This document shows positions 48,120-60,986 of a stretch of DNA of 64,000 nt, piece after piece. Location of the stretch: positions 302,179,456 to 302,243,455 of the forward strand of contig CM060922.1 of NCBI GenBank assembly GCA_030737875.1. Reading direction: 5' to 3'. Under the pieces are notes generated by a model. The model ran no database searches. It was not told the origin of the DNA and was given only the letters and a program-made list of their open reading frames with translations. Numbering within the stretch: the first letter of the stretch is position 1; each line of letters opens with the position of its first letter. The position numbers and the translations under genes are program-made. Source of the stretch: Allium sativum. Taxonomy: Eukaryota; Streptophyta; Magnoliopsida; Asparagales; Amaryllidaceae.

Positions 48120-51100
48120 TGCAATTTCTTACTCCTCATTCATAGTATACAATCAAAACTACGGTCTTTTATTGGAGAATGGATTTCCAGGTAAGGTACG
48201 GGACCACCTTTCAATAGTTTACCTCTAGAAAAAATACACTAGGATTCAACAAGAACATCTTGCAACCCTGGCTAAACATGACCGGCCCCTCACTTCGCTT
48301 GAGAGTACCAAATGTATTGTCACCCATAGTTGATGCCAACATAACTGTTCCCGGGAGATACAGAAGCGAAAGAAAAACAAGCAGAAATTTCTCTAGATGG
48401 TGATAATACACCCTTTTGATGGGTGCGACCCACATAGTCATGCGACCTACCCGATTTTATACCATTTCCCAATTGATGAGGCTTAAGGTTAAGCATATCC
48501 TTTAGTACAACACATCTCCATTCACTTTGAATGTCACATCGTCAAATCCACAAGATATCACTAATTGACATCCACAAAAATACTCTGGGTGTTTGAGCAA
48601 AAAAGAACGAATTCCTCCTCCACCAATATAAGTACGTTTGTAGAAATCAATGTACGTGATCCTTTGGAAAAACTTTGACAGACATTCGTCCATACAAGTC
48701 ATCCAGGAACATGATGAACTGAAGGCACCCTCCTGCCACATCCTATGAATCACCCTATGGATCAGTAATGAGTAGTTTTTACAATCCGTAGATTTCAACC
48801 ACGACAGAATCACGATAAATCTCTAAGGATCAGCCAGAGATTTTAAGTTAATTCTCCCGTTTTATGGAGATCCACAGTCTTCGATTTGCTCCAGCTTGAT
48901 TAGCATCTTCCACATATTCGTATTTATTGGTCGGGATGGTTTTCGAATAAATTCGGTCTCGTTTTTCCCGTACCAACAATCATATAGACAAGATTTGATG
49001 GTCGATTAGTTAGCTATCAAATAAACAAAAATGAAATGGATCTACTGGTTGAGTAAACAATGTCTCTTAGCCTTTTTAATTAAAAATAATTAATGAATGG
49101 TTAATTAAAACTTCTAAATCTTTCAACACAACATTCACTTCTTATTTTAATATACAAATATTTCTCAAACCATTTCTTTTTAATACTTATAAAAATTATC
49201 TGATAATCATATCCAATTTTCCATTTAATTATAATTTCAAACATTTGCTACAACATTACTTATTATGTAAAATTGGGAACTCAATTCAACTTATCTTTCG
49301 TAAAACAATCATTACAAAATCTCCTTTGTTTCGTTATATTGAAAACAACAATCGTTGCTTATTTTTTTAGAATAAACTTATTCTAAAATTCATCTCTTTA
49401 CTTCATAATTATTGTTATAATTTCCCAAAATCTCCTTTTATTTCTCTTACTATGGAAATACCATTTCACATTCTCAAGCCCTTTTTATTTCCGTTACTTT
49501 GGAAAAATCAATATATATTTCCTCAAATTCTTTTATTTTCTTTATTTTGAAATCTCATTATATCTATCCTCAAATCCTTCAAATAACGTTGCATTATTAT
49601 TTCTCATAATAAATCGCTTCTAACATCTTTACCATTACAACTAATATCATCCTCCGATAATCCTGAAGTCGTTCATGTAAGGGTATTTTAATTACCTCTC
49701 AGATCTTGATTAACAACGTTCTTATATTAAGATATATACGAGTTGTAACTCACAAACCCATATTCATTCTAATACCAACAAATACCACTTAACTATTTTA
49801 TTTAAAATATGGCTTTATAAAACCTTCTTACTTTTGAAATCTCCTTTTTAAATTACTATTATTACTAAATTTGTTGATTTAGTAAATGATTAATAAAACA
49901 TCAACTTTTAAACCTTAACTTCTTTAAACTATTTGTATCATTATCCGTATGTTTATTCCAAATCCTATTACTAAAACTTTTACCAAATTTAATTACAAGA
50001 ATCCTTTTTTCTAAACCTTTCAATCATTCCCTTTGGGAAATCTTATTTCAAATCTCATCCATTTCAAATAATGTCATTATTAAGTAACGTTAATCTAAAA
50101 TTAATACTTTAACTTCACATCTCTTTTTATAAACTCGTTTATATAACTCTGATTTAATATCGAACCCTTTTCCATATCGATTTCCTTTACTTAATTCAAA
50201 TATTAAGTAACATTTATTTTAAGCTTATCATATTCGCTTAAAATCACTTTTATAACTTAATTTAACAAACTCGATTTAAATGTAAACTCGTTCATAAACT
50301 CACTTTAAAACTCAATTATATTTTATTACTAACTTCGATATCTTACTTAAATGAACTTCATTTAAGAAGTAATCCTTAAATTATTATTTACTTCACCATT
50401 AACTGGAATTAATGTTAAATTTCCCTTTTAAAATCCTATTAAGTTTAACAATTATTCATTAAATTATTTAATTAGATTAATCGGCACAAACTAATTTAAT
50501 TTAACAATCAATTTCCGTTAAAATAGTTGACTTGGTCAACTCTAAAACATGATTAACTCGTTGATCAACTCTAACTCGTCTTTTCATTTACTTCGATTAT
50601 TGTTAAATAAATAATAATCAATTCAATATAATACCATTTTAAGTATTTCTTAAAAAACAATTAATCTTGGTTTACTAATCGTTATATTAATCCCTGCTCG
50701 CTTGCTTATCAATCTTATCAATATAAGAATTGGCTTTATAAATCATTTAATAATCACTTATAAACCTACGTAATAAATAATAAATATTTATTTCCATTTT
50801 ATAAACTTCATTTAAAATAATATATTATGAAATTTATATTCATTTACAAGATAAATTTCATAACTCCATTTCTATTGATTCACTTGATGGTAAATTAATC
50901 TTCATAAAACAATGTATAGTTTAGGCGATCTACTGCCAGTTTCTCAACCAATATTTCACATTGGTTAATATCAAAATACTCGTTGAGTTTGGATTCAAAA
51001 ATCAATCATTCAATCTTATTTAGTAAAAAATTCATATAACGATAATATGAAAATAAACAACAAATTTGAGGAATCCTGTTGGATCTCTCCAACCTGTTTT

Positions 51101-51738
51101 TTCCCACATCCTAATAGGTTATCTCAATAAATCTATCCATTCAATTATCTGTTATAATAAACATGAGTAATTAATTCAACAGATAATGGTCAATAAATAA
51201 CAACAATTCAAGCATCCAATTAAATTTTATACGTTACATTATTATAAACGTAACCAGCAAATTAAGTTACCTCCATTGGAAATAATCGTTAAACATAACA
51301 ATTTGGTTTGATTAAATTAAACGAACGTTTAATTTAAATCAACTGTATAAAAATATTCAGTATATATGCACATATTCATCAAATCATTCAACAATTTGCA
51401 AAAAATGCACACAAATATTTAAACCCGACTTATATAAATATAAGTCGGACAACTGAGTTAGTTTAACTCACCTTGGTTTTATTTGTCGATTAAACGAGTC
51501 GTTTTAATAAAATTAAATAGGCATTTAATTTTATTAAAAATTCTGACTACTTCCATTGGTAACCAACTCAGTTCCATCATGACGTGCTTGTTAGTGTGAC
51601 TCCAACGGTGTCTAATTTGTCCGATTTTGCATAAATCGGCCCAGTTCCCTTTAAACCGGCACCAACTCAAAAAGAACATCTTCTTCCCGTTTGATTTCCT
51701 CAAACCACCACCTGTTTCTTCTTCACCGAACCCATTTC

Positions 51739-51781
<43 letters not shown>

Positions 51782-52560
51782 ATGGCCCAAAGCCCCCCGG
51801 GTCCATTGACAGCCCATGTCCCCAATCTACGATGAACAAAACCCATATTCCCATGTATTTTCTTCCCCGACTCGAATTATTCGAACAGTAGCGCTACCAT
51901 TACGGTGTACTTAGACGATCTCTATTTCCCTCAACTCAGCACCATTCATCTCCAAACCACCTCCATTCTTCTCCTCACCCCATAAGCTGCCCTCCCATCT
52001 CATTCATGCTAAACACGAATACCAACATCGCCGCCACGATTTCAGGCGATACCCACGGTCAGGTGAAGCTATCGAACAAAATTGTTCCCAAACTTCACCA
52101 AAATATTCCTATACTTCCCAAATCCTACAACCAATCCAAGTACAATGTATATATCATGTATAGAAGTTCCCATACCCCGCAGTTTCCAATCCTAAACTCG
52201 TTGAAAAATAAACGTAAGAAACTGTCGTCGAGCCTTTCAAAAATTATGTGGAGATGATGAGAATTTCTGCAGGAGTTAAACTATATAACTTTCATGGATT
52301 ATGGTTGAGTGATCGGGCAGAAATAATTTTTGTAAGTTTTGAATTTGCATTTTTCAAAGAAGAAAAATGGTTTCGATTGTCAGTATTTATAAGTGAGGAG
52401 GCGTAGTAACCACGGTTACGTAGGGCTGAAGGCATCAATAGTTTGGTTGGCAAGGCATTATAACATAGGCTAGCTGTTGTTCTATTTTTCGTAGTTGTGT
52501 TCACCTTCACAGTATGATTTGATTTTGCACGTACGAGACTGGGACAGTTTCACTTCGTAG
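48120..52560 (-). mobile_element. LTR fragment iii, B/D type, ending past a TATA box
   Basis: From CATAGTATACAATC (48135) it follows B's LTR order through CCAGGAACATGATGAAC, TTGAGGAATCC (51066, compare TTGAGGGATCC at 21430) and GAGTTTAACTCACCTTGG, to a minus-strand TATA TTATAAATACTG near 52382-52393. It contains a TA microsatellite (51739-51779). Frames such as 52006-52257 show no domain. Confidence 0.6.
51739..51779. repeat. (TA)n microsatellite
   Basis: Uninterrupted TA dinucleotides over about 40 bp. Confidence 0.95.
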
Positions 52561-53263
52561 GATAGGAGCTATTTAAATAGTTGTAGTTAGGTTAGCTATA
52601 TGTGAGCATTTTATTAGGGTAGGTTTGTATTTGTACTGGCTAGGGAAAAACGTGAAACAATGTTGTGATAGAGCCTTTCGGAACGTTTATTCCATTAAGT
52701 ATGGTTCTCTAATTCTTTCAACCTTCACATTAGAGGAAGCCTCATGCTTCAGGTTCTACTTTTTTATCAGGTTGGAATAAAAACTTATGCTCATGTGAGT
52801 ACAAATTTGCACACATATTTGTACTGTTTATACCATTTTTATTTTGGTAATATTTATTTGAAATTCTTGTATGTTTGGATAAGTATCTCATTTATTTTGA
52901 CCTGAATATTTCTGTTCAAAGAAGATACCAATTACGAATATTTAGCTATGTGTATTCACTATAGATGTATTCTATGTTGATCATGGCTAAGTTATGGACT
53001 CATATATTCTGGTGTACATATATCCGTGCACTTGGTTGCTAGAGGCTTTTGTTTTTCTTGAAGAAACGTTCTTCATGTTCTTGAAATAGGGCTTCATTAA
53101 TGTTTTTGTTTGTGTGAAGATTTCTCTCTCTTCATATCCATAATATTGTCCAGCTTTGAAGTAGTAATGTTATCAAATCTTGTGTTCATTTCATGTAGAT
53201 GTCTCAGGCATAGAAAGATCACCATTAGAATATTTTATGTGAGAGATATATGGTGGAAATTCT
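52561..53263. other. Unassigned spacer
   Basis: No LTR terminus, repeat or credible gene recognised between LTR fragment iii and the start of LTR F. Confidence 0.5.
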
Positions 53264-53851
53264 TGTAATAACCCAAATTTTTATATGATTAATTTATGGA
53301 TTAATTGATTAAGGAAGAAAATTCAAAAGTGCGCAAGAAAATGTAAAAAAGCATTAATGTAAAGAAATGCATGTGACAAATTAAAGGTAAGAAGATTAAC
53401 ATATTAGTATGTGCGTTAAATAAGGAGATTTAGCGCAATAATGCATACGGTAAAAGTATTAAATGAATAGATGCATATATGTACATATGTGCAATTATGT
53501 TATAAAGATACAAATTTAAAAATGTGTGAGTACAGAAGGAATCAATACATGCAATAAATTGATTGCAACAAAAGAAAGAAAAACATTGATTTGTAGATAT
53601 GTTTAATATGACATTGATTAGAAAACAAGTAATTTGTCATTTATGTTCGATTGATTGTCATTTATGTTTATTTGATGATAATTAAGGAAACCATGTAATT
53701 AATCTTAATTTGTATGAATACTTATGCTAATTTGTCACTTATGTCAATTAACATTAAAGAGAATATGGTAATTTGTCATTTATGTTAATTGACAACAACA
53801 AAAAAAGGAGCGCATAAAAAAATAAAAAGATTCGCAAAGTAATGTGTGTAT

Positions 53852-53897
<46 letters not shown>

Positions 53898-54278
53898 ACG
53901 TGTATGCATCATGTGGCGCACGTGGCACATTTTTGTTGGTCAAGGATTGTTTTTTTTAACGTGGCCTTCTCTGATTGGCCTGGTGACGAATTTTGAGGTA
54001 TTAGGGCTTATGTGACGTGCTGTGATTGGCTGAATGACACATCTCTTTGGTTTGGATGGCTCTGATTACTCCTAGACTGATCTAAAGGATAAAACTAATC
54101 CTACACTCTTTTATAATCACATCTAACCTAAACCCTAAATCAAAACAAAAATCATTCTCAAGCCGCCATGATGCTGCAACATAGACTGAGCAAGCTTCTC
54201 TTATTCAACGAATTAAAAATTAGGATGGTGGAAAAAGGATTCTACGCTTAATCTATTCTCTTCTTTAATCCGTTCATA

Positions 54279-55250
54279 GTGAGTACAGCCTCTTTAACAA
54301 GATAATTGTTGAATGTAATTGTGATGGGTTTATAAGTTGGACTATATAAATATGAGTAATTACATATACTTGATTAAGTCCATTTTATTATGTTAATTCA
54401 TGTGTCTAATTGCGTATGCTCGATTAGATTCATTTTATGATGTTGCTGTATGCAAGTTTTTATGCAAATCATATGCAAGTTTATATGTAAATCATGTGAT
54501 ATTAGTCGACATGTCTAATTACATATGCAAGTTTATATGCAATTTTGTATACAAATCATATGCAAGTTTATGTGAAAATCATATTTATACATGCAAGGTC
54601 CTATTTATATGTTTAGATCTATGCAAGTCGTATTTTATATGATTAGATCCATGCCACTTTATATGTTTATGCAAATTCATATTTTATATGTCTATTGCTT
54701 ATGCAAGTCATTGATTATGCAAATTTATGTCAATGTAAATTATGATCATGCAAGTTTATGATCCATGCTAGTCTATTTTCATATGTTAATTTAGATCTAA
54801 TTTGTTAGGCAAGTCCGTATATTAATTTTGATCTAATTTGTTATGCAAGTCCATATGTTAATTTAGATCTAATTTGTTATGGAAGTTCATATGTTAATTT
54901 AGATCTAATTTGTTATGCAAGTTCATATGTTAATTTAGATCTAATTTGTTGTGCAAGTCCATATGTTAATTTAGATCTAATTTGTTATGCAAGTCCAAAT
55001 GTTAATTTAGATCTAATCTGTTATGAAAGTTCATATGTTAATTTAGATCTAATTTGTTATGCAAGTTCATATGTTAATTTAGATCTAACTTGTTATGCAA
55101 GTTCATATGTTAATTTAGATCAATTTTGTTATGCAAATTCATAAATGAGGATCTTTGTTATATGCTAGTTATGTTCATAATTGGATCTATACTGTTTTAT
55201 GCCAGTTTGGATGCTATACATCTCTTTCTTTCCCTTTTCTTATGAGATAG
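54279..55250 (+). other. Candidate leader intron in LTR F (GT-AG)
   Basis: Donor CATA|GTGAGT at 54279 and acceptor after TTTCTTTCCCTTTTC ending GATAG at 55250. The sequence after the acceptor matches that after 3840 in element A. Speculative. Confidence 0.25.
54780..55142 (+). repeat. 36-bp tandem array, about ten units
   Basis: The unit CATATGTTAATTTAGATCTA plus ATTTGTTATGCAAGTT recurs at exactly 36-bp spacing (for example 54852 and 54888) with a few substitutions. Confidence 0.95.
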
Positions 55251-55505
55251 GCTAATTGCGAGCCTAACGTATTATATGAATCATACGAACGATTGACGTT
55301 GGGAAACAGTAAATATTGGACATTATGTAATTGGCATAAAATGGGTTGTAATCATATAATTAATTCTGGGCATTTCTAGTAAATGTGGCATAACTTGAAT
55401 TGACCACACTTATGGATAATTTAGATATAAATCTAGACTTGGACATAAGTGGTAAATATGTAAATTGGTAAAAAGATGAACATGCCTAACCCGAGTTTAA
55501 ATTGA

Positions 55506-55667
55506 GTTGCGGTGTAAGATTGCCCGGAACCGCATGGCACATCCAGCGATCGTAACAACACAGATCTAATTTGATAGGTTAGCACATTAATCCCAAAACC
55601 CGAGGTTATAATGAGTTTGCGGTAGAAGTCTGCCCGGAACTGCCCGACACATCCAACAACCGCAAAC
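55506..55667 (+). repeat. Twin hairpins with 35-nt loops in LTR F
   Basis: GTTGCGGT (55506-55513) with ATCGTAAC (55549-55556) retains pairing through two G-U wobbles. GTTTGCGGT (55615-55623) pairs perfectly with ACCGCAAAC (55659-55667). Both loops are 35 nt and carry TGCCCGGAAC. Homologous to 4856-5019. Confidence 0.9.
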
Positions 55668-55740
55668 AACAGCTCTAATGTGAGGGGTTGTTGCATTAAT
55701 AAATTAATTAATGCCAATGAACAGACATGCTTAGAACGGA

Positions 55741-56285
55741 AGGGTTAAGTAACATATGAATTGGCGACACTTAACCAATACAACATGTTAATTAGACAAG
55801 TGGGCGGGGTTAAGTAAATTGAGAATAGTTAACCAATACAACATGTTAATTAGATAAGTGGGAAGGGTTAAGTAAATTGAGAACACTTAACCAATACAAC
55901 ATGTTAATTAGACAAGTGGGTTGGGTTAAGTAAATTTAAAACACTTAACCAATATAACATGATGAATGAACAGGGTTAAGTTAATAAGAAACACTTAACC
56001 AGTACAACATGATGTGTGGGTGGGATAAGTTAACATGAATGGACAACACTTAACCAATATTACATGAACAAAAGGGATAGGGTTTAGGCAAGCTTAACCA
56101 ATAATACATATTGACTTGATAAGTAGGAGGGTTAAGTAAACCTTGGGTAGGTGGGTAATATTAGTGTATATAGGCCCACAAACTTAACCGTTAAATAAAC
56201 ATGTTTGAATCAGTGGGAGGGTTAAGTGCATCTCGTGTAGGTGGGTAATATTTGCATATATAGGCCCACAAACTTAACCAGTAGG
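55741..56285 (+). repeat. Array of GGTTAAGT...ACTTAACC hairpins (~58-bp period)
   Basis: Examples: 55743-55750 with 55769-55776, 55808-55815 with AGTTAACC at 55827-55834, 55866-55873 with 55885-55892, continuing to about nine diverged units. The spacers share CAATACAACATGTTAATTAG. Confidence 0.85.
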
Positions 56286-56696
56286 AAACCCTAGTAACGA
56301 GGACACATTTCAGCAGTAACCCACATAGATTTATCATGGTACCCTGAACTAGGCAGGGTGGGGCACGATTACTGGGCTGATTATAAGCGGTCAAAATAGC
56401 AGCGGGTGGTGCAGCAGTGTAGGTTCCGGCGGAGTCGATTTCTATTTAAAACGAATTATATAAATAGTTTTAAATTCGTTTCAAAAGAAATTTCAACTTC
56501 CATTTCAATTCAAATCAAAATTGAATTCTTCTTTATAAATTCGTTTTAAAATTCATTTCTATTCAATTCAAATTTCAATTCAATTTGAATTCATTTCAAT
56601 TCGGTTTCAATTCAATTCGAATTCGTTTTCAATTCAATTCAATTCAAATTGGTTTTCTGTTCAATTCAATTCAAATTCATTTCTTATTTAATTCAA

Positions 56697-56814
56697 TTCG
56701 AATTCATTTTCTATTCAGTTCAATTCGAATTCATTTTCTATTCAGTTCAATTCGAATTCATTTTCTATTCAGTTCAATTCGAATTCATTTTCTATTCAGT
56801 TCAATTCGAATATT
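56697..56814 (+). repeat. 27-bp tandem array in AATTC-rich sequence
   Basis: Four near-identical units TTCGAATTCATTTTCTATTC plus AGTTCAA. They produce repetitive translations in two frames that are not genes. The surrounding 56450-56700 is degenerate TTCAATTC sequence shared with 60620-60910. Confidence 0.9.
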
Positions 56815-57699
56815 CCATATACATCGTTTTCATTTCATATACACATTGTTTTCATTTCATATATATATCGTTTTCATTTTTCATATATATATTGTTTTGC
56901 GAGGTGCGTACCCTTTGCCTTGTCGATGGGGAGCACGATATTTGGTTGCATACTTGTTTGTATGCATTGTTATGTTTTGGAATTCACATTTTCAAACGAT
57001 TTGATTTGAGATCCCGAAGTGAAATCTACTTTAATATAGAAAGTTAGATATGTATTTCAAATGATTTGAAACAAGAAATCGGGAATAAAATCCAAAGGAA
57101 TAATTTCTGTAAATTGAATTGGATTTAGAAAATCTAAGTGTAGTGATTAATCTAAGTGGGTAGATTGCGATATTGCATGTTGATTGATGCATAGTAGATC
57201 CATATATCTATATTGATTGTTGTTTATACACTGGTATTCATGGGGGTAAACCCGTTCCGCGTTAGCGGCGTGGTCCCGTGATATACCATATTATCAAATA
57301 AGATTTATAACTGTTAGAGTTTCTCACACCAGTCCCATGACTGACCTGTAGTTTGCTTTTCCCTTACGAACTCGGGTGCCTCTATTTTCCACACGGGCAG
57401 CCGAGTAGTTTTATTTTGCAGATGTATTGAGCAGGATTCTGGATTGAAGCTTTAAGCTGTGTCCAGGCATTTACAGTCTTCCGCTGTGTAGTTTATATTT
57501 CCGCTGTGCATTGTATTACATTTATGTAAATTTATCTTCCGCTGTGTATTATTTTCGATACTCTGATATTCTGTACTCTGATGTAACATTATTATGATGT
57601 TTATTGAAGTCTTCTGTTATTTGTTCTGATGTGTTGTATACCCAAAGTTAGCGTATGCGGGATTCGAACGGTCTTGGTCGGTTTAGCGATCGATTAGGT

Positions 57700-57756
57700 C
57701 CGGGCGAAATCCGTGTCGTTACACATGCAATGTGTAACGACACGGATTTCGCCCGG
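57700..57756. repeat. 25-bp-arm perfect palindrome where two LTR 3' ends face each other
   Basis: Arms 57700-57724 and 57732-57756 are exact reverse complements with a 7-nt centre ATGCAAT. The plus LTR ends at 57723 and a minus LTR ends at 57733. Confidence 0.95.
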
Positions 57757-58012
57757 ATTGTTTTGCACCCGGTACATTCAATTGAAGTTTGAAATCAAAT
57801 TATCGAACTACCGCGCCATTTTCAATTCCTTTTATAATTATATATAATTATTTATATTCTAACGATGACATATATAAATATATACGTTCTATTATATTCA
57901 AAATAAATTTTCTCGTCGATATTATTTAAAATAATTCATTTTAAATAATCAAAGTTCGCTAAAATTTCCAAAATTAAAATTTTAAACTGGCCCAGATTTT
58001 CGGGTTATTACA
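57733..58012 (-). mobile_element. G0: internally deleted LTR (280 bp)
   Basis: 24 bp of LTR terminus (57733-57756) are joined at CCGG to the last ~255 bp of the LTR (compare 63110-63366). It ends GGGTTATTACA next to a PPT. Confidence 0.8.
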
Positions 58013-58444
58013 ATCTCCCCCACTTAAAACTTTTCGTCCCCGAAAAGGAACAAAGTCGAAAGTGGTTTGATTAATCAACTCTACGTTCGATCTGGCTTCC
58101 ATTCTCTAACTTTTCAGTTTCTGAGAATTTTCAAATTCTTCAAAAATTTGGCTAACACCCTAAATTTTCGAAAAATTTCGCCATAACCTCCCCTGCAACG
58201 GGAGCATCGGGGAATTTCAAATAGCTTCCCCGGTCCTTCAGATCTCAAAAAGAAAAAGAAAAAGCCAAGCGGCTAGCCAATAGGCACATAAAATCATCAT
58301 CACCCAAACAAAACAGTAAATTATGTAGTAAACATGTACCTATTTGTCGGGCAAACAAATTTTATTCTCTGCTCTAGCCTCCTTTCTATGACCTGTTCAA
58401 TATAAGTATATGTATATGCAAGCAATTGCGACTAATTTTCAATA
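58013..58444 (-). other. G0 internal fragment with PPT but no PBS
   Basis: Minus-strand PPT GTGGGGGAGAT and the pre-PPT hairpin CTTTTCG-GGGA-CGAAAAG (58030-58047). It matches 63367-63800 and stops at TTTTCAATA where LTR G1 begins; the PBS side is missing. Non-coding. Confidence 0.8.
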
Positions 58445-60986
58445 TGTAACGACACGGATTTCGCCCGGACCTAATCGATCGCTAAACCGACCAAGACCGT
58501 TCGAATCCCGCATACGCTAACTTTGGGTATACAACACATCAGAACAAATAACAGAAGACTTCAATAAACATCATAATAATGTTACATCAGAGTACATAAT
58601 ATCAGAGTATATCGAAAATAATACACAGCGGAAGATAAATTTACATAAATGTAATACAATGCACAGCGGAAATATAAACTACACAGCGGAAGACTGTAAA
58701 TGTCTGGACACAACTTAAAGCTTCAATCCAGAATCCTGATCAAAACATCTGCAAAATAAAACTACTCGACTGCCCGTGTGGAAAATAGGGGCACCCGAGT
58801 TCGCAAGGGAAAAGCAAACTACAGGTCAGTCATGGGACTGGTGTGAGAAACTCTAACAGTTATAATTAACTAATTTACTAAAATGGCATATCACGGGACC
58901 AAGCCGTATAACACGGAATAGGTTTACCCCCATGAATACCAATGTATAAACAATAATCAATATAGATATATGGATCTACTATGCATCAATCAACATGCAA
59001 TATCTCAATCTACCCATTTAGATTAATCACCACACTTAGATTTTCCAAATCCAATTCAATTTACAGAAATTATTCCTTTGGATTTTATTCCTGATTTCTT
59101 ATTTCAAATCATTTGAAATACATATCTAACTTTCTATATTAAAGTAGATTTCACTTCGGGATCTCAAATCAAATCGTTTGGAAATATGAATTCCAAAACA
59201 TAACAATGCATACAAACAAGTATGCAACCAAATATCGTGCTCCCCATCGACAAGGCAAAGGGTACGCACCTCGCAACTCGATATATATATGTGCACCTAC
59301 CCCACATAGGAGTAGGCTACACCGACGATGCACCTCCCACACATGGAGAGCATACACCGCCCTCTCACCCATACTTTTAGTCTCAGGGTTACCCGAATCT
59401 TTAGCCACATACTAAATCATTTCATATCCCGAAGTAGGGAAAATCATTTCACAACATAATAATCACAAGTACTTTCAAAATATAGTACTTCACATCAGTA
59501 ATTCACGCATATGATCAGTCACTATTAATCACATAACCTTTGAGCTCGTACGTCTCAAAGAAGGGTGTTAAGCAAAAGAATAAATTCTCCGCCACCAAAC
59601 AGATACATCATCAATAGAAACTAATCGAATACGCGATGAACCACAATGTAACATATAATACATTTCTAAATCATTTTAGAAATCATCGGGTTTTGGGCCT
59701 CGAAATCCTTTCTGTTTTATAAAACATTTTTATAAAACATTCCCTGTCCAAAATCGGGAATACATTTCTTTTCACTTAAGAAAAATATCATTTCACAATC
59801 ATTCGTTAAATTTGAAATGAACACAACATTGCTAAACACCTTATCGTCAAATCGTGAAGTGTTTCACAAGGCGTTAGCACATAGATATTTTCAACCCAAC
59901 CCAATGCTAAATGTAAAAGCATATTTTGCTCATAAACTGGTCGAGCACAATCCAAACCATCAATCAATCAAATTTGACATTAAATATAAGGTTTTGAATA
60001 GAGAGAGTATCGACTTATATTCAACATCAAATCCTGAAACCAACAGATATCATATCGGGAATAACGATATCGAAATCTTCCAAATTCCCATCACAATATC
60101 TGTATAATCACGGAATCCAATATCGAAAATATCCAAAGATAATTTCAATTTAACTCTAATCCAATTTATTTATTTATAACCATTGGATTATTTTTCTAGT
60201 TAATAACTAGTTCATTTCGATAAAAGTCTATTTTTATCTTTTCAAATATGGAGTTTTTCATCCCAATTCTTCACAAATCTTTTCTTATGATTTTACACAA
60301 ATTATCGATATTTTTAATAATTTTATCAAGGCCCATACAGTCGATTTACATCAACGGTCATCGAACTGCACTTACAACGACCTTTTCCAAATTTGATTTG
60401 GACAAAATTCCAAATCCAACTGTTAGATTTAAAATTTATAATATTCCTTAGAAAGCTCTTTTCGATACGAACCCAACGGTTCCGGTTTCAGGAGAATCCG
60501 ACGGTCGGATCTCCCGTAATGTCCGTTCGAAGTCAATGGTCGAAATTCGCGAACTGCCGCGGCGCGGCGCGTTCTATTCAGGCCATTATATTATATATAT
60601 ATATAATATATATTTCGTCGATTTCTATTTAAAACGAATTTTATAAATCATTTTAATTTTGTTTTAAAAACAATTTCAACTTCCATTTCAATTCAAATCA
60701 AAATTGAATTTTTCCTTATAAATTCGTTTTAAAATTCATTTCTATTCAATTCAAATTTCAATTAAATTTGAATTCATTTCAATTCGTTTTCAATTCAATT
60801 CAATTTCAAAGTCGTTTTCTATTCGTTTCATTTTGAAATCGTTTTCAATTCATTTCATTTCGAAATCGTTTTCAATTCATTTCATTTCGAAATCGTTTTC
60901 TATTCAATTCATTTTGAATAATCAAAATTCGCTAAAATTGCCAAAATAAAAATTTTAACTTGGCCCAGATTTTCCGGGTTATTACA
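58445..60986 (-). mobile_element. G1: 3' LTR of element G (2542 bp)
   Basis: Left end TGTAACGACACGG, right end GGGTTATTACA followed by a PPT. Longer than partner G2 because of extra sequence, including the AATTC-rich block 60620-60910. The CTGCCC...GGGCACC block (58770-58796) is shared with D and G2. Frames here are short and unremarkable. Confidence 0.85.

Larger units (their letters stand above)
53264..57723 (+). mobile_element. LTR F (plus strand, chimeric, ~4.46 kb)
   Basis: Starts TGTAATAACCC and ends GTGTCGTTACA. Up to ~56430 it parallels element A's LTR (AGGCT...AGCCT, twin 35-nt-loop hairpins, GGGGCACGATTACTG...ATTATAAGCGG). 56436-56815 matches 60616-60900 in the same strand sense, and 56897-57723 is the inverse of 58445-59274. 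No PBS follows, so it is a solo or rearranged LTR. TA repeats lie at 53854-53894. Confidence 0.6.
56897..59274. repeat. Long inverted repeat of LTR ends (arms ~830 bp)
   Basis: Arm 56897-57723 is the reverse complement of arm 58445-59274 at roughly 95% identity by eye; the spacer of ~720 bp holds LTR stub G0 and a short internal fragment. Confidence 0.85.

Noticed and set aside
52006..52257. 83-codon frame
   Set aside because: No motif or codon bias, and it lies within B/D-type LTR sequence antisense to the LTR.
54120..54140. Telomere-like CCTAAACCCTAAA
   Set aside because: Only about two units, inside LTR F, with no array.
56585..57047. 139- and 132-codon frames with repeated FLFSSIRIH or YSVQFEFI motifs
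   Set aside because: These are translations of a 27-bp tandem DNA repeat; two frames are open at once, and the repeat is shared with non-coding LTR G1.
57655..57680. Pol III box-B-like GTTCGAATCCC (also near 58500 on the opposite strand)
   Set aside because: No box A at the right spacing, no cloverleaf, and G2 has a diverged version; judged a chance match in the LTR.
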